Positions 1-5,143 of a stretch of 5,307 nucleotides of DNA are shown here, piece after piece. Both the position numbers and the translations under genes were made by a program. This stretch comes from Holosporales bacterium (GTDB lineage Bacteria > Pseudomonadota > Alphaproteobacteria > BNTO01), in the NCBI GenBank assembly GCA_031257945.1, contig JAIRNU010000023.1, positions 1 through 5,307 of the forward strand. The letters are read 5' to 3'. How positions within the stretch are numbered: position 1 is the stretch's first letter; each line of letters opens with the position of its first letter. The notes below the pieces were generated by a model. It made no database searches. It saw only the letters and a list, made by a program, of their open reading frames with translations, and was not told the origin of the DNA.

Positions 1-180
1 TTGCCTACTAGCCATCGAAACTACAGAGAAACAGGAGGCCGCATCACCGCTCCCCGCCAAACCACAGAGTATAGAGGGGTGGGGGGCGGGCGCTTCCCGC
101 TAGACGCAAGAACTCCCCCATGCTTGTTGCAAGTATTTGTCCCAACCGCTGAATACCGCGCATTTCAAGGGATAGCAGGA

Positions 181-196
181 TATGTAGGGTGCTGAG
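181..196 (+). repeat. 16-base inverted repeat, left copy
   Basis: The sequence TATGTAGGGTGCTGAG occurs here on the + strand and again, exactly, on the - strand at 4750-4765. The bases flanking the two copies differ. An exact 16-base match between two places in a window this size is unlikely by chance (expected well under one in a hundred), so it is probably a dispersed element or a shared regulatory or recombination site. Its function is unknown. It lies about 80 bases upstream of the start codon of the broken secreted-protein gene. Confidence 0.5.
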
Positions 197-263
197 GTAA
201 TATGAAGATGAAGCTGGACACTTTTTAAACCAATATGCTACGAAAGGCTTGTGTTTTTCGGTT

Positions 264-268
264 AGGGA
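264..268 (+). promoter_or_regulatory. Ribosome binding site AGGGA
   Basis: AGGGA lies 8 bases before the ATG at 277. This favours ATG 277 over the in-frame ATG at 235, because only the shorter form begins directly with a clean signal peptide (MFSFKKFLAG...). Confidence 0.5.
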
Positions 269-276
269 TTTTAATT

Positions 277-749
277 ATGTTTAGTTTTAAAAAGTTTTTA
301 GCCGGGTTTTCTTTCTGTTTAAGTATGTGTGGCGCAGTATCTTACGCTGATGATGTTGTCGAAAAAGCACTTAGCGCAGCAGACGAAGAGGTACGTAAAG
401 CACTTAGTATCACAATAGATTTCATGTCTAATGGAAAAAAAATTGTCGACGTAGTAATAAACCTTGGCAGGAAGGTTGTTAGTTTGGAAAATTTAGGAAA
501 TGCTTAATTGGACGGTGGAATACGCGAAGCTGTATGCCAAGGTATTGTACAAGTTGGCAAGGCAATTGAGGGACAGACATTCTCTTGGGAAGTAGTAGAA
601 GCATTTAGAAAAATATTTGCACCAACGACAGGGGCAATCGTAACGGCGACGCTTGCAACAAAGCCTTCAGTTTTTTTTCAGAGCTGGTAGAAATTCAGCA
701 ACAAGTCAGAACTACAGGCCAAGACTTTTTACCGTATATACCCAATCGA
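277..749 (+). pseudogene. Broken gene for a small secreted protein, unknown family
   Basis: I do not recognise this family. From ATG 277 the product starts with a good Sec signal peptide: Lys-rich N-terminus, hydrophobic core, and a probable cleavage site after AVSYA before DD (residues 23-27). An amphipathic, helix-prone stretch with alternating Lys/Glu and Val/Ile/Leu follows. The frame hits TAA at 505-507 and stays open in the same frame beyond it for about 60 more protein-like residues to TAG at 688-690. Just before that stop is a run of eight T (671-678). Removing one base there continues the protein as SELVEIQQQVRTTGQDFLPY and beyond, which again looks like real coding sequence, until it meets the transposase remnant near 750. 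The simplest reading is one exported protein of about 150-180 residues with a nonsense mutation and a homopolymer frameshift. Alternatives are a functional 76-residue secreted peptide ending at 507, or a sequencing error at the T run. The right boundary is approximate. Confidence 0.55.
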
Positions 750-1007
750 CTAAAGATTCCGGCCCAATATCCGCACAAAATCACGGCTTTTCGAATAGAA
801 CAATCCAGCATCTTTAGTTGAGGACACCAGGCGATCGTTAAAAAACTGAGCGTACTGCGCCTTTAGCAGGTCAGGTGCATGGTCTTTAGCGAGATTTTTG
901 TACAATTTCCGGTTCTGAATTAGGCGCGTTACAAACGGGATTTCCTTAGAGTAAAGCGCCTGGATATTGCTTTCAGAATAGTACCCCGCACTCGATGGAC
1001 AACAAGT
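750..1007 (-). pseudogene. Transposase fragment, IS4/IS1634-like (DDE type)
   Basis: The frame encodes about 85 residues with AGYYSESNIQALYSKEIPFV followed by TRLIQNRKLYKNL and HAPDLL. As I recall the family, this resembles the stretch just after the second catalytic Asp of IS4/IS1634-type transposases (DAGYYSE-N-I...IPF-TRL..NRKLYK). In the fragment the position expected for that Asp is Ser, and the first Asp and the final Glu regions are absent, so it cannot be active. There is no good start: the only possible initiator is a TTG at 1008-1010 inside psd, in another frame, with no ribosome binding site. Its upstream end overlaps the last 12 or so codons of psd, so it is best read as an insertion-sequence scar whose original ends are lost. 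No terminal inverted repeats or target duplications are visible. Family assignment is by motif memory, not by search; a small hypothetical protein is the alternative. Confidence 0.5.
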
Positions 1008-1680
1008 CAACCGGTATTTCCGCTAAAACAGTCGCGGCGGCCAAAACGCGATCGCCGACTTGTACGGACGATAAGACCCCCCGCGGCAGGTAAACCTCCA
1101 ACCGGCTACCAAACCTAATTAAGCCGTAGTACTGCCCGGTCGCAACATCCTCCCCATTTTTCACATCACAGCGAATGCGGCGCGCAATAAGGCCAGCGAT
1201 CTGCACGACACCGATATCATTCCCCTCGCCCCACGGGATATCGATAACCAACGTGTTCTTTTCATTATGTTCGCTGGCCTTGTCCTTGCCGGCGTGAAAA
1301 AAGTGCCCCTCCTGGTAGTAAATGCTGCGGATTTTACCAAGCATTGGAATATAGTTAATGTGCACGTCGAATATGCTCAAGAATATACTAACCCTGGTTC
1401 GCTCCTCTGTTCCTAGACCAAACTCTTGCGGCGGGGCGACACGTTGCACCGCAACAACGCGCCCATCAGCGGGGCTAACGATACTGCCCTCCTTTTGGGG
1501 GATAACACGGTTTGGCACACGGAAAAAGTATAAACACCAACCGGCCACAAATGCAAAAAAGCCCCCGAAAAAGACGCTTATTTTTGAAAAAAGTACCGAA
1601 ACCGCAGTAAGCAAAACAAAGCAAACGACTCCATCCTTATGTACTCTAAATTTCCTGATTTTTCTAAAGCACAAGCCCAT
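973..1680 (-). CDS. psd: Phosphatidylserine decarboxylase proenzyme
   Basis: The enzyme decarboxylates phosphatidylserine to phosphatidylethanolamine at the inner membrane. It is a short (235-residue) form like that of Rickettsia, which is about 231 residues. After a basic N-terminus, hydrophobic segments at about 18-36 and 37-53 anchor it, ending in the family's YFFR. SPADGRV (69-75) carries the Asp, and RVSIFLSIFDVHIN (96-109) carries the His (H107), of the self-cleavage triad. HNEKN (138-142) and QIAGLIARRI (160-169) are typical. RFGSR (189-193) is the processing site: cleavage between Gly191 and Ser192 gives a beta chain and an alpha chain with a pyruvoyl group. ATG 1680 is used because a stop lies shortly upstream; no clear Shine-Dalgarno is seen. 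Two oddities are seen near the C-terminus. The usual GET-like motif reads AAATVLA, and the last 10 or so residues (LLSIECGVLF) extend past the normal family end into the transposase remnant. A pssA gene for the preceding pathway step is not in the window. Confidence 0.93.
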   Translation of the reverse strand: MGLCFRKIRKFRVHKDGVVCFVLLTAVSVLFSKISVFFGGFFAFVAGWCLYFFRVPNRVIPQKEGSIVSPADGRVVAVQRVAPPQEFGLGTEERTRVSIFLSIFDVHINYIPMLGKIRSIYYQEGHFFHAGKDKASEHNEKNTLVIDIPWGEGNDIGVVQIAGLIARRIRCDVKNGEDVATGQYYGLIRFGSRLEVYLPRGVLSSVQVGDRVLAAATVLAEIPVDLLSIECGVLF

Positions 1681-1858
1681 TCGAAAAGCGAAAAAGAATC
1701 AAGATACCCTTAATAGTACATTAATACTGGTGGAGATTCTATAAAGTTTTTTTGCGGGGCACGCCGGAGCATGGCAAAATGCGCCTCACCCCAAGAAGAG
1801 CGGCCAGTTTGGTCTAACGCGGAGGCTTACCCAGCAAACAAGCCAGAGCCACCGGTAG
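1681..1858. other. Spacer between the membrane-protein gene and psd
   Basis: This gap of 178 bases lies between two genes on the - strand. An AT-rich part just upstream of psd contains TACTAT on the - strand, which could be a -10 box, but I see no acceptable -35 partner. A 5-bp hairpin (CATGC/GCGTG) lies near 1760-1775 on the - strand and is followed by A rather than T residues, so it is not an intrinsic terminator for the upstream gene. A + strand frame from 1771 has no support. Confidence 0.4.
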
Positions 1859-2992
1859 TTACCTTGCCTCAGAAGCGCCTAACCAATGGTGCTTGCTCAC
1901 AAACCTGCGTAATGCCTGCATTTGTTGTTCTACCACCTGAATATTGGCGAATAAAATACTTGCGCTAAGGCTTGCCCCGCATAAAATACCGAAGGCCAAA
2001 ATCTTTCGCCGCCAAATAGTTCTAAAAAAAAGCGCAATCACAATGGAAAGCCACGCAGAAAAAATCACGGAGGAACCATTCCCGAACAATAAATGCGCTG
2101 CCAGCCAGACTGGTATTAGCGGGGCAAATACATACGGAAAAATTCTCCTAAAAATACGGAGTATTCGTACATGCCTGAATTTTTCTGCCAAATTAGGTCT
2201 GCTTGCCACGAAGAAAACAAATATTGATAAATACCCGAGGCCCATTGCTAGGGACTCTTTTTTTAAAGTCCCAGTAATACACGATTGCGCAATATTTTTG
2301 TAACATTTTATGTAAAGTATTGCTAATAGTATGGCAAGAAATTCTGCAAAATAAACAATTGCTTGTTCGAAAAAATCAAGATGCTTCGGCGCACCGGTGT
2401 CATCGCGTGCTTGGCCCGCAATTAAGTCGTTCTTTCTGCAATCTTCCATAACGTTATACAGTGTAAACAGTGGGCAAAAACCCGGCACAACAATCGCGCA
2501 TGCAGCCCTAATCATCGAAGAAGACGTACTCCCAAATAACAAAGCCACTACAAAGCAAAGAAACATAACGCACAGCGTGATAACAATGCTTTGCAATATC
2601 CTTTTTTGTAACAGAAAACAGAATTCGAAGTGCGCATCGGCGTTTTGCCGTTTCCCCCAAATGGGAACTGTATACAAAAGCGCAAAAAACGTCAGACAAA
2701 TGAGCACCATTGCGGCGTATGGCAAAGGTGTTTGGAAGAACAGCCATGCAAGCCAGCCGCACAAAGCGATGAGCCCCACACTAACCAGCGGAAGAACCCG
2801 AGTTGTTTTTACCCAATTGCTTCGCAAATACACGAAAGAAACTAAAAACAAGCAGCAAATCCAACAAGTGCTTGCTACTCTGGAGTAGTGCCACCCGCAA
2901 AACAGTACACAAATCGCAGAAACTACACCGGCCATACAAACGCCGCTTACCGGAGCAAGCTGTACTAAACTACCACACCAACGGGGCACCAT
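1859..2992 (-). CDS. Polytopic membrane protein, DUF4153-like
   Basis: The 377-residue protein has about eleven hydrophobic segments (roughly 14-34, 40-56, 66-86, 90-110, 132-154, 161-182, 208-230, 248-263, 283-303, 307-324, 330-349), so it sits in the inner membrane. The C-terminal half follows the pattern I know for DUF4153: a helix with FFEQAIVYF...LAILYIKCYK (207-231), an amphipathic loop, GLGYLSIFVFFVASRP (251-266), then a basic FRRIFPYVFAPLIPVWL (281-297), more helices, and a final Q..AL segment (356-361). The R-[IV]-x-x-YG-x-T-x-x-RY motif usually found after the penultimate helices is not recognisable, so it is a divergent member or a look-alike. A hydrophilic loop with several charges (183-206) lies in the middle. 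The function of the family is unknown; it may be a permease or an envelope protein. ATG 2992 is the first start, preceded only by a weak GAG about 8 bases upstream. Cys content is high in the N-terminal half. It precedes psd on the same strand by 178 bases. Confidence 0.8.
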   Translation of the reverse strand: MVPRWCGSLVQLAPVSGVCMAGVVSAICVLFCGWHYSRVASTCWICCLFLVSFVYLRSNWVKTTRVLPLVSVGLIALCGWLAWLFFQTPLPYAAMVLICLTFFALLYTVPIWGKRQNADAHFEFCFLLQKRILQSIVITLCVMFLCFVVALLFGSTSSSMIRAACAIVVPGFCPLFTLYNVMEDCRKNDLIAGQARDDTGAPKHLDFFEQAIVYFAEFLAILLAILYIKCYKNIAQSCITGTLKKESLAMGLGYLSIFVFFVASRPNLAEKFRHVRILRIFRRIFPYVFAPLIPVWLAAHLLFGNGSSVIFSAWLSIVIALFFRTIWRRKILAFGILCGASLSASILFANIQVVEQQMQALRRFVSKHHWLGASEAR

Positions 2993-3024
2993 CTTAACTC
3001 ACGTTTTGAACCACTACCTGCGGA

Positions 3025-3054
3025 AGTGTAACATAGCCGCAGCAAAACAAGCAA
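3025..3054 (-). promoter_or_regulatory. Weak promoter candidate for the DUF4153-like gene
   Basis: On the - strand, TTGCTT (3049-3054) and TACACT (3025-3030) are separated by 18 bases and would start transcription about 25 bases before ATG 2992. Each box matches the sigma-70 consensus only partly, so this is a suggestion. Confidence 0.22.
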
Positions 3055-3190
3055 CGCGGCAGTTGCTTCAGCCAAATGGCTATTAGTTATTTCTGCGACT
3101 GGGAACTAGCTGGCCGACGCTCCCGCCTGCCGGGGGGCTACTTTGGGCCCAGCACTTAGCTACCGCGGGACTCGTAAAGAAAGCGCTGCA

Positions 3191-3225
3191 CGCACGACCA
3201 GCAACAACACCAAGTCAGTCGTGCG
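3191..3225 (-). repeat. 8-bp inverted repeat downstream of the exported-protein gene
   Basis: CGCACGAC (3191-3198) and GTCGTGCG (3218-3225) are perfect reverse complements with a 19-base spacer, beginning 17 bases past the stop of the 399-residue gene. It could form an RNA hairpin that protects or ends that transcript. No T tract follows, so it is not a standard intrinsic terminator. The loop is long. Confidence 0.35.
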
Positions 3226-3241
3226 GCTAGCACCACACCTA

Positions 3242-4441
3242 CTACGCTGCAGCTTTTGACTGCTCGTCATGCGCAAATTCTAGAACACTAGGCACATGTG
3301 AGGCAACTAAAGCATCAGGCGCTTGCGTTTGAGCACTTAGTGCCTTGACATCCTTGCCAGTTAGCGCTGCAGCACCCTTGCTTAGATCTGGAACAGGATC
3401 CTTGCGAACCACTGAAGTCGCTTTAGCTGGGGCTACTGTGGCCGCTTTAGCTGGGGCTACTGGGGCCGCTTTAGCTGGAGTCGCTTTAGCTGGGGCCGCT
3501 GGCGCATCCTCTACGACTTCAACTCTTGCTTGCTTTAGTTTATGACCTTTCGAACCCTCCACATCCGCCGGCGTATCCTCTCCGACTTCATCGACGTCCG
3601 TATCCTCTACGATTTCATCCATATCTGCTTCTTCGTCACCCCCTGCCGTCAACCCTGGATTTAACACTAGGACACCATTCCCAAATCTATCTCTAAGTAC
3701 AATACCACCACGCCTCACACCGTCAACATCCGCCTCTATTCGCTGGGCCGATACAAATGATAGTGGGCCAAACATTTGATGCGCCAAATATATGCTCTCA
3801 AGAGGACTTTGTCCTTGTAGCCCATATACTTCTGCTCCACCTATCCCATTCTCTTCCAAAAAGCCATCACGGGTTTCACCGTTAATTTCCCTACATACTG
3901 GCTGGCCCATCATGGCGTAGTCTTTGTTGTGAGCCATAGCCATCATATACTGTACACACTCTAAATCAGGATATCGCAAAGCCAGAGCATCACCCGCCAC
4001 TCCTGGCTGCAGCTGCGCCAATAAGCGATCTTGGCGAAGAGAATCTTGCAACAATAACGCTGTTAAGTAATCCAAGACAAAAAAATCCTGCAATGCTTGA
4101 TCCAAAGTGCCAGACTGTCGTAGAGCTAGTGCACTATCTCCCCTATGTGCAAGAGCCCGCGTGCTGCTAGCATCAGGCACAAACAGAGAGCCCCCAGGCC
4201 GTTGCCCATCTTCGAAAACTTCAGTTTTCTCTTCTTCATGCACTTTTCCGGCAGCATCACGCCACGAACGCCTCTCTGTGATACTGGTCTTGTCCCCATT
4301 CATAACTGTGTACCGGCTATAGCCAGTGTATTGTGGAATGATACCAGATTGCCCCGACCCCAGATCATCTCCAGCGGAAGCGCTGCTAAACAAAGCACCG
4401 CTACCTATACAAGCCGCTAAACAAAACAAAACTCTTTTCAT
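3242..4441 (-). CDS. Exported repeat-containing protein, function unknown
   Basis: I do not recognise a named family. The 399-residue product starts with MKR and a hydrophobic segment, with a probable signal peptidase I site after SSASA (residues 19-23) before GDD. LAAC at 8-11 could mimic a lipobox but would be unusually close to the N-terminus. Residues 24-270 look like a folded domain: a Tyr-rich start (PQYTGYSRYTV), charged strands at 50-78, Leu/Gln-rich helices at 112-146, and the only two mature cysteines at 162 and 183, which could form a disulfide. Residues 268-292 are strongly acidic with a repeated DE(I/V)xEDT motif. Residues 313-342 are an Ala/Pro/Lys low-complexity stretch (APAKA repeats), followed by a flexible tail. 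A folded export domain with an acidic and then a PAK-type tail suggests a periplasmic, surface or secreted protein, with the tail as a spacer, binding or antigenic region. ATG 4441 has no clear Shine-Dalgarno. A small gap separates it from the tRNA gene upstream on the same strand. Confidence 0.8.
   Translation of the reverse strand: MKRVLFCLAACIGSGALFSSASAGDDLGSGQSGIIPQYTGYSRYTVMNGDKTSITERRSWRDAAGKVHEEEKTEVFEDGQRPGGSLFVPDASSTRALAHRGDSALALRQSGTLDQALQDFFVLDYLTALLLQDSLRQDRLLAQLQPGVAGDALALRYPDLECVQYMMAMAHNKDYAMMGQPVCREINGETRDGFLEENGIGGAEVYGLQGQSPLESIYLAHQMFGPLSFVSAQRIEADVDGVRRGGIVLRDRFGNGVLVLNPGLTAGGDEEADMDEIVEDTDVDEVGEDTPADVEGSKGHKLKQARVEVVEDAPAAPAKATPAKAAPVAPAKAATVAPAKATSVVRKDPVPDLSKGAAALTGKDVKALSAQTQAPDALVASHVPSVLEFAHDEQSKAAA
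3421..3504 (-). repeat. Tandem repeat encoding APAKA units
   Basis: On the + strand the motif CTTTAGCTGG begins at 3421, 3445, 3469 and 3484, giving spacings of 24, 24 and 15 bases, all multiples of three. The first two units differ by only one or so bases across 24. They encode the Ala/Pro/Lys-rich tail (about residues 313-342) of the exported protein. The in-frame spacing and near-identity point to recent expansion or contraction by slippage, so copy number is likely to vary between strains. Confidence 0.8.
3572..3625 (-). repeat. 27-base tandem duplication encoding an acidic motif
   Basis: Two adjacent 27-base units begin with CGTATCCTCT at 3572 and 3599 and encode DEIVEDTDV and DEVGEDTPA-like peptides (about residues 275-293). 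A more diverged third copy, encoding VEVVEDAPA, starts near 3502. This shows the acidic segment also grew by in-frame duplication. Confidence 0.65.
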
Positions 4442-4474
4442 GATAAATCAAAACAAAAAACACAACCCACAACA

Positions 4475-4503
4475 TGCATAGCATCACTAGCGGCCGATTG
4501 CAA
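4475..4503 (-). promoter_or_regulatory. Weak promoter candidate for the exported-protein gene
   Basis: On the - strand TTGCAA (4498-4503) and TATGCA (4475-4480) are separated by exactly 17 bases. Transcription would start about 25 bases before ATG 4441. Both boxes are partial matches; the spacing and position are the main support. Read-through from the tRNA gene is the alternative. Confidence 0.3.
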
Positions 4504-4547
4504 ATATTTTTCGAGCTGCGCTAGCACCCGACGAGGCGAATTTTTGC

Positions 4548-4621
4548 TGGCTGGGAGACCTGGATTCGGACCAAGGTTGCTCGGTTCAGAGCCGAGAGTT
4601 CTACCGCTAAACTATCTCCCA
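4548..4621 (-). tRNA. tRNA-Gln (anticodon CUG)
   Basis: The 74-nt gene folds into a standard cloverleaf. The acceptor stem is TGGGAGA paired with TCTCCCA, followed by discriminator G and an encoded CCA. The D arm contains AGCGGTAG. The anticodon stem CTCGG/CCGAG has loop CTCTGAA, giving anticodon CTG at 4587-4589. The variable loop is short, and the T arm is CTTGG/CCAGG with loop TCCGAAT (one base from the usual TTCGAAT). It reads CAG codons. In Rickettsiales glutamine tRNA is normally charged with glutamate and then amidated by GatCAB, which is family knowledge rather than something seen here. The U1-A72 first pair is typical of bacterial tRNA-Gln. Confidence 0.96.
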
Positions 4622-4638
4622 AAGGCGACCACAGGCCA

Positions 4639-4667
4639 ATACTACCAATAAATGGAAACAAAAACAA
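4639..4667 (-). promoter_or_regulatory. Promoter candidate for tRNA-Gln
   Basis: On the - strand TTGTTT (4662-4667) and TAGTAT (4639-4644) are separated by exactly 17 bases. The -10 box ends 17 bases before the mature tRNA, leaving a short 5' leader for RNase P. The boxes match the consensus at 3 and 4 of 6 positions. Confidence 0.4.
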
Positions 4668-4749
4668 TTGCTTCATCATGCTCCGTATAAAGTTGAGAAT
4701 AGCAATAATTCAATCGATTTATCGGCTAATACAGTCCTGGGTGGAGAGG

Positions 4750-4765
4750 CTCAGCACCCTACATA
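4750..4765 (-). repeat. 16-base inverted repeat, right copy
   Basis: The - strand reads TATGTAGGGTGCTGAG, identical to 181-196 on the + strand. It sits between the tRNA-Gln promoter candidate and the AT-rich inverted repeat that precedes the group II intron remnant. Confidence 0.5.
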
Positions 4766-4767
4766 AC

Positions 4768-4854
4768 ATATTTATTTGGGGTTAATTTCGCACTGCTCTT
4801 GGTAAGCCTTTACTGTAGTAATACCATCCCAATACTAGGCCCCCAAATATTTAT
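4768..4854. repeat. Imperfect inverted repeat, AT-rich with G/C ends
   Basis: ATATTTATTTGGGG (4768-4781) and CCCCAAATATTTAT (4841-4854) are reverse complements at 12 of 14 positions with a 59-base centre. The centre has further small complementary pieces (TTGG and CCAA; TGGTA and TACCA). It may be a folded RNA, a small non-autonomous element, or simply AT-rich coincidence. It lies 35 bases from the predicted 3' exon junction of the group II intron. Confidence 0.3.
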
Positions 4855-4890
4855 TTTCATTTTTAATACATTATTAACTGAAAATAGGGT

Positions 4891-4926
4891 CGAGTAGGCC
4901 AGGGGAGTTCCACCCCTAGCCTCTCA
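4891..4926 (-). ncRNA. Group II intron domain VI with branch-point A
   Basis: On the - strand GGCTAGGGG (4921-4913) pairs with CCCCTGGCC (4905-4897), with loop TGGAACT. At the base A4922 pairs with U4896, and GAG (4925-4923) pairs with CUC (4894-4892). This leaves A at 4895 as a single unpaired base in the 3' strand. This is the expected branch-point geometry. An intron ending in GAC at 4889 puts that A seven bases from the 3' splice site, as in the family. Confidence 0.8.
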
Positions 4927-4928
4927 CA

Positions 4929-4962
4929 GAACCGTACGTGATAGTCTCCCATCATACGGCTC
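4929..4962 (-). ncRNA. Group II intron domain V (catalytic hairpin)
   Basis: The 34-nt hairpin starts GAGCCGTATGATGG and ends CACGTACGGTTC on the - strand. It has a 9-bp basal stem containing the catalytic triad A-G-C (4961-4959), a 2-nt AC bulge (4939-4938), a 5-bp upper stem and a GAGA tetraloop (4948-4945) of the GNRA class. Every element of a domain V is present with the right sizes, so this call is firm. All positions needed for catalysis by domain V itself are intact. Confidence 0.93.
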
Positions 4963-5042
4963 TTGTTATTCCCTCACGGCGCCTAACGGCACCTTACTCC
5001 TAGACACTTCATAAAAAATAATGTTTTTTTTGCGGAATTGTG

Positions 5043-5048
5043 TATAAT
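5043..5048 (+). promoter_or_regulatory. Consensus -10 box
   Basis: TATAAT is a perfect sigma-70 -10 hexamer, preceded by TGTG, which is near an extended -10. No good -35 lies 16-18 bases upstream, where the sequence is AATGTTTTTT. It would drive the + strand frame at the window edge. In AT-rich DNA a lone hexamer is weak evidence. Confidence 0.3.
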
Positions 5049-5143
5049 TTGACAGTTATTTGTTTTATTCTCGTTCTTCCTCATGGATATTTCGCCTCTT
5101 ATTACACGGTATTTTTCACCCGCCGGAGAATCGTTTTGCAACA

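Larger units (their letters stand above)
1..276. other. Mostly non-coding left flank
   Basis: No convincing gene is visible here. A short + strand frame opens with TTG at position 1 and runs to 195, but its product is rich in Pro, Arg and Gly, has no recognisable motif and no ribosome binding site in view, so I treat it as chance. A G-rich stretch near 76-90 is followed by a small possible hairpin (GCGGG/CCCGC, about 86-100) with no T tract after it. The right part contains the 16-base repeat at 181-196 and the ribosome binding site of the next gene. Confidence 0.5.
2993..3241. other. Intergenic gap with one inverted repeat
   Basis: This 249-base gap separates two - strand genes. It holds the weak promoter candidate at 3025-3054, a short palindrome AGCCA-AA-TGGCT at 3070-3081, and a GC-rich block at about 3110-3175. 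It also holds a perfect 8-bp inverted repeat, listed separately. No RNA gene or coding frame is recognisable. Confidence 0.45.
4889..5000 (-). mobile_element. Group II intron 3' end, probably 5'-truncated
   Basis: Read on the - strand, this segment holds a short stem GGTGCC/GGCGCC (4978-4993) with loop GTTA, possibly a domain IV stub. A linker GTGAGGGAATAACAA follows, then complete domains V and VI and the characteristic intron end CTACTCGAC near 4889. Intron-encoded reverse transcriptases normally lie in domain IV just before domain V. No reverse-transcriptase frame is present to the right. Instead there is a T run, a -10-like box and a + strand reading frame by about 5040-5144. I infer a fragment produced by incomplete retrotransposition or later decay. 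The 3' boundary is set by the branch-point distance; the 5' boundary (about 5000) is uncertain. Without domains I-III it cannot splice or move by itself. Confidence 0.8.

Noticed and set aside
1..195. 64-residue + strand frame beginning with TTG at the window edge
   Set aside because: Arg/Pro/Gly-rich product without motif, no ribosome binding site in view, and GC-rich low-complexity tracts explain the open frame.
214..240. TGGACA and TATGCT as a promoter for the broken secreted-protein gene
   Set aside because: The boxes are about 13 bases apart, too close for sigma-70 recognition.
1358..1744. 128-residue + strand frame
   Set aside because: It lies antisense to psd, whose motifs and catalytic residues are clear; its Lys/Thr/Pro-rich product is a shadow.
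1755..1780. Possible terminator hairpin upstream of psd
   Set aside because: Only 5 bp with a G-U pair, and the - strand continues with A residues instead of T.
1771..1968. 65-residue + strand frame between the membrane-protein gene and psd
   Set aside because: Half of it is antisense to the DUF4153-like gene, and the product shows no domain or ribosome binding site.
2397..2888. 163-residue + strand frame and shorter overlapping frames
   Set aside because: These are antisense or alternate-frame shadows of the membrane protein, which has a consistent multi-helix pattern.
3421..3504. CRISPR-like spacing of a repeated motif
   Set aside because: Units are contiguous and in frame within a coding sequence, spacing is 24/24/15, and there are no unique spacers.
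3345..3545. Ala/Gly-rich + strand frame
   Set aside because: It is the antisense reading of the APAKA repeat array.
4107..4420. Two + strand frames of 71 and 91 residues
   Set aside because: Both are antisense to the signal peptide and N-terminal domain of the exported protein and have no motif.
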